Below, one piece after another: positions 11,084 to 18,419 of a stretch of DNA of 32,060 nucleotides; the first letter of the stretch is position 1, and each line of letters opens with the position of its first letter. Source of the stretch: Streptomyces sudanensis (GTDB lineage Bacteria; Actinomycetota; Actinomycetes; Streptomycetales; Streptomycetaceae). The stretch is taken from the NCBI RefSeq assembly GCF_023614315.1, contig NZ_CP095474.1:4125684-4157743 (forward strand), written 5' to 3'. The notes under the pieces were generated by a model. The model worked only from the letters and a program-made list of their open reading frames with translations. It had not been told where the DNA came from and made no database searches. A program made the position numbers and the translations under genes.

Positions 11084-11590
11084 ATGGACCACGACGCTCA
11101 CCACGACGGCACCGCACCCCACCACGAGGGCACCCGCCGCGGCGGGCACGCGCCCGGTGCGTCCTGGGGCACCGCGGCGAGGGCGACGCTGCACTGCCTG
11201 ACCGGATGTGCGGTCGGTGAGATCCTCGGCATGGTCGTCGGGACCGCCCTGCGGTGGGGCGACGCCCCGACGATGATCCTGGCGATCACCCTGGCCTTCC
11301 TCTTCGGCTACTCCTTCACGCTGTTCGCGGTCGTACGGGCGGGGCTGCCGCTGAGGACGGCCGTCAGGGTCGCACTGGCGGCGGACACCGTCTCGATCGC
11401 GGTGATGGAACTGGTCGACAACGGCGTCATCCTCCTCGTCCCGGGCGCGATGGACGCCCACCTGTCGGACGGGCTGTTCTGGGGGGCGCTGCTCGGCGGG
11501 TTCGCCGTCGCCTTCCTGGTCACCACACCGGTGAACAAGCGGATGATCGCCCGGGGCAGGGGCCACGCCGTCGTCCACGCCTACCACTGA
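11084..11590 (+). CDS. DUF4396 family membrane protein, probably copper-linked
   Basis: This 168-aa integral membrane protein has a His-rich cytoplasmic or surface N-terminus (MDHDAHHDGTAPHHEGTRRGGH). About four hydrophobic segments follow (roughly 37-54, 62-84, 93-119 and 129-148). The first contains HCLTGCAVGEILG, with a Cys-x3-Cys pair (Cys38, Cys42), a pattern seen in DUF4396 proteins. The palindromic CsoR-like operator upstream and the DUF305/DUF6153 neighbours suggest copper handling, but the activity is unknown. Three in-frame ATGs exist (11066, 11075 and 11084). The last is preferred because AAGGGG lies at proper distance before it. Confidence 0.82.
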   Translation: MDHDAHHDGTAPHHEGTRRGGHAPGASWGTAARATLHCLTGCAVGEILGMVVGTALRWGDAPTMILAITLAFLFGYSFTLFAVVRAGLPLRTAVRVALAADTVSIAVMELVDNGVILLVPGAMDAHLSDGLFWGALLGGFAVAFLVTTPVNKRMIARGRGHAVVHAYH

Positions 11591-11679
11591 CGGTCCGACG
11601 GCCCGCCCGCTCGGCGGTGGCGGTTGGGGGACCGGCCGGAGGGGTGGTGTCCGGGCCACTCGGCGGCCGGGTTCGCTGC

Positions 11680-11685
11680 GCCAGA
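11680..11685 (+). promoter_or_regulatory. Possible -10 box for the vsr gene
   Basis: CAGAAT lies 8 bases before the ATG at 11694, with GAGG too close to the start to be a normal ribosome-binding site. This may indicate a leaderless transcript. The evidence is weak. Confidence 0.3.
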
Positions 11686-11693
11686 ATGAGGTC

Positions 11694-12197
11694 ATGTCCG
11701 CTCTGGAGACCACCCCGAAGACGCGTTCTCGGATGAGCAACCAACGCAGTCGCGACACGGCCATCGAGATCGCCCTCCGCAGGATCCTGCACGCCACCGG
11801 ACTTCGTTACCGGGTCCACCGCAGACCGCTCAGAGGCGTGCGCCGCGAGGCAGACATCCTTTTCGGCCCGGCGCGCGTCGCGGTCTTCGTCGATGGCTGC
11901 TTCTGGCATGGATGCCCCGAGCATGCGACATGGCCAAAGAACAACGCCGGATTCTGGCGGGAGAAGATCGAAAAAAACCGCGCCCGGGACGGCGACACCG
12001 ATGCCCGCCTCGCCGAGGCGGGATGGCTGTCGGTTCGTGTCTGGGAGCACGAGGACGCGGCCGAGGCCGCCGAGCGGATCGCTTCCCTGGTGTGGGCACG
12101 ACGTGCGATGAAGGGACGACGCCGACCATCGACGGTCCGTCCGGAGGTCGGTCTTCACGATGAGGGCGGGCTCGGGACGGAGGCGCCGACTCCGTAG
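11694..12197 (+). CDS. vsr: Very short patch repair (Vsr-type) endonuclease
   Basis: This 167-aa protein has the Vsr nuclease fold of the PD-(D/E)xK-like group. The conserved run is RREADILF (Asp54, the likely catalytic acid), then VAVFVDGCFWHGCPEH with Cys69, His72 and Cys74 as probable zinc or catalytic residues, then WPKNNAGFWREKIEKNRARD and a final VRVWEHE block. Vsr proteins classically nick at T:G mismatches made when 5-methylcytosine deaminates, and they lie beside the matching methyltransferase. Here a C5 methyltransferase starts 36 bases downstream. In mobile defence islands Vsr homologues may instead serve as restriction nucleases. This is the only recognisable nuclease in the island. 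Confidence 0.9.
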   Translation: MSALETTPKTRSRMSNQRSRDTAIEIALRRILHATGLRYRVHRRPLRGVRREADILFGPARVAVFVDGCFWHGCPEHATWPKNNAGFWREKIEKNRARDGDTDARLAEAGWLSVRVWEHEDAAEAAERIASLVWARRAMKGRRRPSTVRPEVGLHDEGGLGTEAPTP

Positions 12198-12216
12198 GCC
12201 GCATCGACTGTTGCAG

Positions 12217-12222
12217 GCTAGA
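12217..12222 (+). promoter_or_regulatory. Possible -10 box for the cytosine methyltransferase
   Basis: TAGACT lies 10 bases upstream of the ATG at 12233 and no Shine-Dalgarno sequence is visible. A separate, perhaps leaderless, methyltransferase transcript is possible. The evidence is weak. Confidence 0.3.
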
Positions 12223-12232
12223 CTTTCGCCGC

Positions 12233-13597
12233 ATGACCAGCCCGGACGCGCCTGCTCGTTTCCTTGAGCACCCATACATTCTGGACCTCTTTGCCGGCCC
12301 GGGCGGTCTCGACGTAGCCGCGCACATCCTCGAGGTCCCTTCTCTCGGGATCGAGTGGGACCGGGACGCCTGCGAGACGCGTTACGCGGCCGGACTCCCG
12401 ACATGGCATGCGGATGTCAGCGAGGTGCGTCGGAAAAGGTTCGGCGAGTTGCCCGAGGGACTGAACGTACTGGCGGGCGGCCCCCCATGTCAGACGTACT
12501 CGGTGGCCGGCAACGGCGCGGGGCGCAAGGCCTTGGACGACGTCGAGAAGCTCGTTCACGAGTTGGTGGAAGGCGTCGGCGAGAAAGAGATCGACAAGCG
12601 ACTGGAGGAGATGGGCGGCGACCCCAGAACCGCTCTGGTCCTGGAACCCCTCCGGTACGCGATCGCGGCTCTCGGCTGTTCCAACCGAAAGGGACGGCCG
12701 TTCGACGTGATCGTCCTGGAGCAGGTACCCGCGGTCAGGGGCCTTTGGGGGGTCTACAAGCAGGCCTTGGAAAAGGGGCTGCTCCGTGAGGACGGGACAA
12801 GAGTGAGGTACGAGGTTGCCGAGGTCGTGACTCTGCCCACCGAGGCGTACGGCGTACCCCAGACCCGCCGCCGCGCGATCCTGATCGCGCGGCTTGCCGG
12901 GCATGGCGTTCCTCCGCTTCCCGACCCCACTCACCACACCTACAATCCGTTCGATCCGAAGCAGGGCGGCCCCGAGGACGAGAGGGCGGTGGCGCATGCC
13001 GCCCAGACCGCACTGCAAGTGGAGGGGGTCACGCCTCGTCGGCCCTGGGTGTCGATGTGGGAAGTGCTCAGGGCGACGAAGCAGAGGCCTGAGGGCAGGA
13101 AGTCCGCCTTCGAGATCGTGTCGAACTACGGCAGCGGCGGTGACCCGAAGAAGCGCGGGGTCCGCACGAGTGGACAACCGTCGTTCACCGTGACGGGAAA
13201 GGTCTCCCGCAACGCCGTCCGGCACCCGGACGGTACTCCCCACACCCCGGCTCGCATGACCATTTCCGAGGCCGGCATCCTCCAGACCTTTCCGCCCAAC
13301 TACCCCTGGTCGGGAGGTGACCGGTCGCAGCAGGTGGGGAATGCCGTGCCCCCGCTGTTCGGCATGCACGTGCTTGCGGCGGCGCTGGCTCTGCCTCTCC
13401 CGCCGGAGGAGAGGCTGCGGGAGAACTGGCGCAACGCCGCCGACGAGGAACGCGCCACTCTGCGCAAGGAGGGTTGCGGGGTTTCCGACGGTTGCGGGCC
13501 CGACTGCCCGAAGCCCGAGGATCAGTCCCCGCCCTCGACCTCCGTCGACTCGTCGCGTCCCCGGACCGGTGCGTCCGCGAAGAGGTCGGAAAAGTAG
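12233..13597 (+). CDS. DNA (cytosine-5) methyltransferase
   Basis: This 454-aa C5 methyltransferase transfers a methyl group from S-adenosylmethionine to cytosine in DNA. Motifs in order are ILDLFAGPGGLDVAA (motif I, residues 16-30), GGPPCQTYSVAG (motif IV, catalytic Cys86), LEQVPAV (motif VI, 162-168, with Gln in place of the usual Asn of ENV), YGVPQTRRRAILIA (motif VIII, 206-219) and QQVGNAVPPLFG (motif X, 366-377). A long insertion at about 95-155 separates motifs IV and VI, and the target-recognition region lies around 230-340. The C-terminal tail is Cys-rich (CGVSDGCGPDC). It probably marks self DNA for the island. Its last 76 bases overlap the convergent DUF6339-like gene. Confidence 0.92.
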   Translation: MTSPDAPARFLEHPYILDLFAGPGGLDVAAHILEVPSLGIEWDRDACETRYAAGLPTWHADVSEVRRKRFGELPEGLNVLAGGPPCQTYSVAGNGAGRKALDDVEKLVHELVEGVGEKEIDKRLEEMGGDPRTALVLEPLRYAIAALGCSNRKGRPFDVIVLEQVPAVRGLWGVYKQALEKGLLREDGTRVRYEVAEVVTLPTEAYGVPQTRRRAILIARLAGHGVPPLPDPTHHTYNPFDPKQGGPEDERAVAHAAQTALQVEGVTPRRPWVSMWEVLRATKQRPEGRKSAFEIVSNYGSGGDPKKRGVRTSGQPSFTVTGKVSRNAVRHPDGTPHTPARMTISEAGILQTFPPNYPWSGGDRSQQVGNAVPPLFGMHVLAAALALPLPPEERLRENWRNAADEERATLRKEGCGVSDGCGPDCPKPEDQSPPSTSVDSSRPRTGASAKRSEK

Positions 13598-14424
13598 TCC
13601 ACCAGCGCGCTCACGGAGAGTTCCGGCGTCGGTTCCTCGTCGGGACCGGTCGGGAGCGCGTTTCGTGAGACCTGACGGGCAGTCTCGGCCTCGTCGATCC
13701 AGTCGAGCAGCGGACGGGAGTCGCGCTCGGTGTCGGGAGCGATCACGTCGTACATCAATGTCGCGGCCGAGGCGTTGACGGCTCCGGCCAGGGCGTTGAC
13801 CTCGCGGCCGGTGGTGACCACTCCCTTCGCGACCAGCCGGACGATCGCCTGGGCGGTGGGGCGGTGACTGATCACGGACATGCGCAGGGCGGTGTTGAGG
13901 ATGTCCTGACTGCCGCAGGCCGTGACGACGGGGTCGTAGTCCGGACCGTCACGGAAAAGTTCGGCCGCCCACCACAAACGGGCGAAGGCCTGCTTGTGAT
14001 ACTGCCCCCGGAAGCGGTCCGCCGCGACTTTGGCGATCTTGCCGTCCTTGGGCTCCGACAGGTGTCGCCAGACCACGTAGTCCGGGGCGACTCCGAGGGC
14101 GAGGTAATTCCAGAATCCGGGGTCGGCGGCTTCGCGGCGGGTGAGCCGGAGGGCTGCGTGCAGGCGCGGGGCGAGCCAGGCGTCGGCCCGGGTGGCTTTG
14201 AGGCCGTTGTTCCGACAGTAGGCCATGGCGTCATCGGTCAGGTCCCGGATGGGCGGCAGATCACCGCGTCGGTCGGCGTGCGGCAGAGGTTCGGTAACCT
14301 GGTTGAGCCTGATGCTCGGCACGTCCTCACGACCGGTGAGCAGACCCTCGGTGAGGAATTCCACCGCCTCGGCATTGGGGAGCAGTGCCAGGCGCTCCGG
14401 GAGGTGGTTGGGGCGGTCGGTCAT
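13522..14424 (-). CDS. DUF6339-like protein of the defence island
   Basis: This is a 300-aa soluble, mostly helical protein. Visible blocks are AWLAPRLHAALRLTRREAADPGFWNYLALGVAPDYVVWRH (about 80-120), FRGQYHKQAFARLWWAAELFRDG (about 138-160) and a C-terminal SVSALVDYFSDLFADA. The FWNYLA...YVVWR pattern resembles proteins annotated as DUF6339, which occur beside GHKL ATPases in conflict islands; I give this from memory with moderate confidence. There is no nuclease or ATPase motif. Its ATG overlaps the stop of the upstream gene (ATGA at 14424-14421), showing coupled translation in a three-gene operon. Its 3' end overlaps the methyltransferase gene tail to tail. Confidence 0.8.
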   Translation of the reverse strand: MTDRPNHLPERLALLPNAEAVEFLTEGLLTGREDVPSIRLNQVTEPLPHADRRGDLPPIRDLTDDAMAYCRNNGLKATRADAWLAPRLHAALRLTRREAADPGFWNYLALGVAPDYVVWRHLSEPKDGKIAKVAADRFRGQYHKQAFARLWWAAELFRDGPDYDPVVTACGSQDILNTALRMSVISHRPTAQAIVRLVAKGVVTTGREVNALAGAVNASAATLMYDVIAPDTERDSRPLLDWIDEAETARQVSRNALPTGPDEEPTPELSVSALVDYFSDLFADAPVRGRDESTEVEGGD

Positions 14425-15425
14425 GCGTCGTCCCCCTGCGTGAGTCGTTCCAGGTCACGAATGGTGGTGGAAAGCGTCCGGGGAACGCCTGCGCGCCGGG
14501 ATGCGGCGAAGTGGACTCGGGGTTGAAGCTCTCCCCAGCCGGTTGCGGAGGCTCCGGTGCGAGCTGCGTGAATTTCGCGCAGGGCGTCCTCCGGATCGCG
14601 ATCCGGGTACATGTCGGGGAGCATCTCTCGGAGCACTTCGCCTTGCCAACCGTGCGGGAACAGCGGGGTACCGTCCTCCTCGATCTCGACCTCGCCGACG
14701 GCGGAGTGGAAGACGGCGGTCCAGACCTCGGAACACATCTGAGCGAGGAGGAGTTCCCGGACGGCCTTCTCCGCGCCGTTGCCGCCGTCCGCGCCGATCA
14801 GGTCACCCAACCCGTCGAAGTCGGTGTTGACGCGTATGGCGGGGATCCGTCCGGTGGTGTCGACCAGCCAGGGGGAGTCCTTGAAACGTTGGAGTCGGCC
14901 CCCACCCGAGGCGAACCCGACCATCCTGACGTCGAGTTCGCGAGCGTGTGAGGGCGTGGCCTCGATGACATCGACGAACCACTCCGTGTCGGAGGTGGCG
15001 ATCACGCGGCCGACGATACCGTCCACCGTGGCGACGACGTGGACGGTGAGGGAGGCACGGTCGAGGAGGTCACAGCGATGGATGTACAGCTCGGCGGTCC
15101 GGGTGCGGCCGTCGTCGGTGACGGGGGAGAGCTCCACGGTCGTACGGGTGTTGGTGGCGCGCTCGGTGAGCACGGCGACGACCTTGACGTCCTGCCAGGG
15201 GCCGGTGGGGTCCGACGCCTTGGCCGGGAGGCCGGCGGAGAGTCGGAGCCGGGCCTGGCTCCAGTCGGGGCGATCCTCGTCCGGTCCGAGTGCCACGACG
15301 CGTTCGACTGTGGAGACGTACTTGCTCTCCACGTCCTGCCAGGGTTCTCCCTCGGTCTTGAGCTGAGCGCTCTCGACGCGCCAGGACACGTTGCCGGTGA
15401 GCCGCCGATAGGGGTAGACCTTCAC
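14421..15425 (-). CDS. Unrecognised protein in the GHKL-ATPase operon
   Basis: This 334-aa protein starts at GTG 15425 (VKVYPYRRLTG), 11 bases after the ATPase stop and behind GGGGGAG. I recognise no domain. The N-terminal 200 residues read as beta-rich segments (GNVSWRVESAQL, VKVVAVLTERATNTRTTVELS, ASLTVHVVATVDGIVG). A more helical C-terminal half follows with a hydrophobic WTAVFHSAVGEVEIEED stretch. There is no signal peptide or membrane segment. The gene sits between the ATPase and the DUF6339-like gene with overlapping junctions, so it probably works in the same complex. Confidence 0.78.
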   Translation of the reverse strand: MKVYPYRRLTGNVSWRVESAQLKTEGEPWQDVESKYVSTVERVVALGPDEDRPDWSQARLRLSAGLPAKASDPTGPWQDVKVVAVLTERATNTRTTVELSPVTDDGRTRTAELYIHRCDLLDRASLTVHVVATVDGIVGRVIATSDTEWFVDVIEATPSHARELDVRMVGFASGGGRLQRFKDSPWLVDTTGRIPAIRVNTDFDGLGDLIGADGGNGAEKAVRELLLAQMCSEVWTAVFHSAVGEVEIEEDGTPLFPHGWQGEVLREMLPDMYPDRDPEDALREIHAARTGASATGWGELQPRVHFAASRRAGVPRTLSTTIRDLERLTQGDDA

Positions 15426-15436
15426 GCCTGCTCCCC

Positions 15437-17569
15437 CTATCCGGCGCGCAGTTCGACGACAAGTCCGGTGAGTTGGGCTCGGACCGGGTGGCGGGACAGG
15501 TCGGTGACACCCCGGAAGACGGCCTTGCGGCTGCCGGCGGACAGGTGCAGGGCCCCGTCGACGACCTCGCAACCGCTGATGGCGACGAGGTCCTTCCAAG
15601 GAGCCGGGGGACGGGGGCCGGAGCGTACGTCGAACTTGGCGACCGGCGTGACCGGGCGATCCGTGTCGACACCCGGCGACACCCGTAGGTCGACGGTGAC
15701 CGACCAGGCCCCGGTCTCGTCGACCAGCGCATCCACGTTGTCCAGTTCGGGTAGGACCGCGGCCCCGGCGGCGCGCGCTTTCTTCCGGATGCCGCCGCCC
15801 ATCTTGAGCCGGCCAGCGATCCTGACTTCACCGCCGCTGCGGCGCTTGGCCCGGGGTACGGCGACCAGGTCGCGAACGGCATTGTTGGCAGCGGTGGTCA
15901 GGGCGGCGATACGTCGATGGGCGGAGGGTGAGTAGGAGAGGCGGAGCTCCTCGGTCTGGCCCCACTTGTTGTGCTCGGGCGGTTCGGACGCGCGGAGGAA
16001 TTCCTCGGCGGCTTCCGCGCCGGGGGCGTCCTGCCCCGCCGCGCGGCCGGTGAGGAGGATGGCCTGGAAGGGGTTGGTGCCGATCGGGACGTTGGTGACG
16101 GCACTGTCCTTGACGGTCATACGGTTTCCTCGCATGGAGACCAGCCGGTTGGGGCGACCGTCGGCGTCCTCGGCGTGAGTGACCAGGAGCACCGCCTCGT
16201 GAGGCACGCCGCCACGCACCTGACCGCCGCGCAGGGGCACGTTGAGTGGAACCGCGGCGCGGGCGACCTGACCGGGAGCGGTGAGACGGTCGACGGTGTC
16301 GCCCTCGAGGAAAGCGCGCAGGGCGCGGGTACGGGAGGGCTGAGTGACGGCGGGATCCACGTGCTCCTCGGGGATGAGGACCTCGCCGTTGCGGTAGGTG
16401 CGGACGGATGCCTCCAGGTGCGGCTTGTGGTCGCCGCCGCCGGTCATCGCGGCCCAGAAGTTGCGGCCGAGCGCGTCGACGAGCCGGGCGTGCATCCGGT
16501 GGACGGAATCGTCGTCCTCGGTGGACCCCTCGTCGTCCGCGGTGCCGTTGACGGGCGCCAGGCTGGCGACGTCGTGGGCGCCGACGATCAGGAAGGAGGT
16601 ACCGGGGGCCGCGCTCTCGCGGGTGAGGTGAAGTCTCTCGACGGTCTCCTCGTCGGCCCACCAGGAGCGGGCCACGTCGGCGGTCCTGGTGTCCGGGTCC
16701 GGACGCCCGAACCAGGCCGGGCCCGCGAATTCCAGGCCGTCGACCTCGCGCCAGGGGAGGTCGAGCCGGCCGATCAGACGGCGCTCGGTGCGACCCTCGT
16801 GGGGTTCCGAGAGGGTGGAGTTGATCAATACGAGCCCGAGTCGGCTGGTGGCCCAGAGGGTGGCCTTGCCGAGGCCGTAGGAGCCGCCCGCCCCAGAGTC
16901 CTTCTTGTGGCTGTCGAGCTGTCGGCGGACGACGGCGGCGAAGAGCCCGTTGTCGTAGTCGCCGCCGGTCAGACCGGTGGCGTTGTAGTCGTCGACACGG
17001 AGCAGCACCAAGCGGTCGTGCTGATACATGTCACGCAGTCCGGCCGCGATCGTGCGGGAGACCTTCCCCTGCCTGCCACCGTCGGCGGTGAGTGCCTCGT
17101 AGTGGGGGAGCAACCGCTCCCATTCGATGGCCTCGCGGAAACGGGCAAGGGCCTCGCCGGTGAGTTCGTGCAGGGTGTAACGGATCCGGACGGGCTCTGC
17201 GGGGTCCAGGCGCGCATCGAGGCTGTTCTGGGTGGCCTCGCGGGCGAGGACCGAGACGTCGGCTTCGAAGGCGAACGCGGCGGCGTTGCCGTACTCACGG
17301 CCGCCGTCCGCGTGGGCCGGTCGGTGGTACCAGGAGACGGGCAGCCCCACCTGGGCGTCGGTACTACGGGTGTGGATGGTCTCCAGGTCGGTCCTGAGTA
17401 CCTCGGCGATACGCCGGATGGTCTCGTCCCGGGGGACCGAGCGGCCTACGATCCAGGCCGAGACGGCGGCTCGGGTCATGCCCAACTCCTCCGCCAGGTC
17501 GGTCTGGCTCTTCCTGGCGTTTTTGAGCTGGCGTGCCAGCCAGGGGCCGAAGTCCTCAGCCGCCTTCAC
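15437..17569 (-). CDS. HTH-domain GHKL (MORC/Hsp90-like) ATPase
   Basis: This 710-aa protein combines an N-terminal XRE-type helix-turn-helix with a GHKL ATPase domain. The helix-turn-helix spans about residues 13-62 and includes SQTDLAEELGMTRAAVSAWIVGR. The ATPase motifs are the N box REATQNSLDA (Glu111, Asn115 and Asp118), DDYNATGLTG at about 192-201 in place of the usual DxGxG, and GSYGLGKATLW at about 229-239. The C-terminal third is beta-rich and unrecognised. GHKL ATPases of this kind act as ATP-driven clamps in MORC-type defence islands. The HTH suggests the protein also regulates its own operon, and a perfect inverted repeat lies 80 bases upstream. The start is GTG 17569 behind AGGTGG; upstream in-frame residues show no domain. 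Confidence 0.87.
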   Translation of the reverse strand: MKAAEDFGPWLARQLKNARKSQTDLAEELGMTRAAVSAWIVGRSVPRDETIRRIAEVLRTDLETIHTRSTDAQVGLPVSWYHRPAHADGGREYGNAAAFAFEADVSVLAREATQNSLDARLDPAEPVRIRYTLHELTGEALARFREAIEWERLLPHYEALTADGGRQGKVSRTIAAGLRDMYQHDRLVLLRVDDYNATGLTGGDYDNGLFAAVVRRQLDSHKKDSGAGGSYGLGKATLWATSRLGLVLINSTLSEPHEGRTERRLIGRLDLPWREVDGLEFAGPAWFGRPDPDTRTADVARSWWADEETVERLHLTRESAAPGTSFLIVGAHDVASLAPVNGTADDEGSTEDDDSVHRMHARLVDALGRNFWAAMTGGGDHKPHLEASVRTYRNGEVLIPEEHVDPAVTQPSRTRALRAFLEGDTVDRLTAPGQVARAAVPLNVPLRGGQVRGGVPHEAVLLVTHAEDADGRPNRLVSMRGNRMTVKDSAVTNVPIGTNPFQAILLTGRAAGQDAPGAEAAEEFLRASEPPEHNKWGQTEELRLSYSPSAHRRIAALTTAANNAVRDLVAVPRAKRRSGGEVRIAGRLKMGGGIRKKARAAGAAVLPELDNVDALVDETGAWSVTVDLRVSPGVDTDRPVTPVAKFDVRSGPRPPAPWKDLVAISGCEVVDGALHLSAGSRKAVFRGVTDLSRHPVRAQLTGLVVELRAG

Positions 17570-17647
17570 GTCCCACCTGCTTTCGCTTGCGTGCCCTGTC
17601 CACGAGGTGGGGACCACCGTACCGCATTGCTGTTGACGAATTGCCCA

Positions 17648-17670
17648 CCTGTCAAAAAGACTTTGACAGG
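17648..17670. promoter_or_regulatory. Perfect 9-5-9 inverted repeat, probable operator of the HTH-ATPase
   Basis: CCTGTCAAA-aagac-TTTGACAGG is a perfect palindrome. Each arm contains TTGACA, the consensus -35 hexamer, one on each strand. On the minus strand TTGACA is followed 17-18 bases later by CAGCAAT, a poor but possible -10, and then by the ATPase start. A repressor bound here would block the leftward promoter and could affect the rightward one. The HTH of the adjacent ATPase is the obvious candidate ligand. Confidence 0.65.
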
Positions 17671-18122
17671 CTGGTTCTCCGTGGGGAGAAGGAGTCCGGA
17701 GGGCGATAAGCGGAATCCTGCGCTCCATCCTTTTCGTGTCGAATTGCCGGGGAATCCCGAGGGTCCTCGCGCAGGGTCGGTGCGCACGTGCCCTTGCGTC
17801 ACGGCAATGATGCGTGATTAAGTCTGACTTCGGCCGTCTCGATGGCAATCGGCTCAACCTTCCTCCATCGGGACGTAGTTGTATCTTTAATCCACCTGCG
17901 ACCACGACGGGACCGGAGAGTCGGCTCCTTCCGGACCGGGATGTCCCACAACGCATTCCCTCGCATGTCTAAGGAGTCGCTTCCCCACCCGTTTTCCGGA
18001 GGCCTTCACGCATTTTCGCGCGTTTCCGCTTCCTCTTCTCTCGCGTCATTTCCTCGTGAACGTCCCGCGAAAGTGAAAGCGTAGGTAGCTCGTCGCCCTC
18101 GTAAGGGTCTCCGTTCGACCGC

Positions 18123-18260
18123 ATGTGCACCGCCGCCCTACCGCACGGCCACCTCGCCGACGATCCCCGAATGCGGGAGGCCCTTCCCACTCCCACGTGG
18201 CCCCGGGACGCCTTCCTCGACCTCGTGGACGGCATCGACCACCAAAAGGATCGTTTCTGA
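18123..18260 (+). CDS. Possible small protein upstream of the helicase operon
   Basis: A 45-codon frame starts MCTAALPHGHLADDPRM and ends FLDLVDGIDHQKDRF. Nearly all its codons end in G or C, unlike the flanking AT-richer sequence. AAGGG lies about 20 bases upstream of the ATG, too far to be convincing. I recognise no family. It could be a leader peptide, a remnant or chance. Confidence 0.3.
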   Translation: MCTAALPHGHLADDPRMREALPTPTWPRDAFLDLVDGIDHQKDRF

Positions 18261-18419
18261 TCTGACGTCAGCTCCGTGGAACGCCTCCGCGGCACTCCTG
18301 TCACCCGATCCGGACCCCGGCCGGTCGTCGGCGCGTCGTCACCGTCATCCTCGTGTTCACCGCGCGGCTCACCGTCGCCGCTCACCCAGCCCGCCCAACA
18401 TCCCGAAGTGGAACCATTC

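Larger units (their letters stand above)
17570..18419. other. Long divergent regulatory region of the defence island
   Basis: About 850 bases separate the two divergent operons, with clearly lower GC than the chromosome around 17,640-18,080. It contains the 9-5-9 inverted repeat at 17648-17670, a possible 45-codon gene at 18123-18260 and a CTGACGTCAG palindrome at 18262-18271. No confident promoter was found for the rightward operon. A reading frame continues upstream of the helicase start to 18276, but the added residues are low complexity. Confidence 0.5.

Noticed and set aside
15971-17821. A 616-codon open frame antisense to the GHKL ATPase
   Set aside because: It is opposite a gene with clear HTH and ATPase motifs, and its own translation is low-complexity Gly/Val/Asp with no motif.
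17569-17956. An N-terminal extension of the HTH-ATPase up to 17956
   Set aside because: The added residues have no domain, cross the promoter palindrome and include AT-rich sequence. GTG 17569 has a ribosome-binding site right before the HTH domain.
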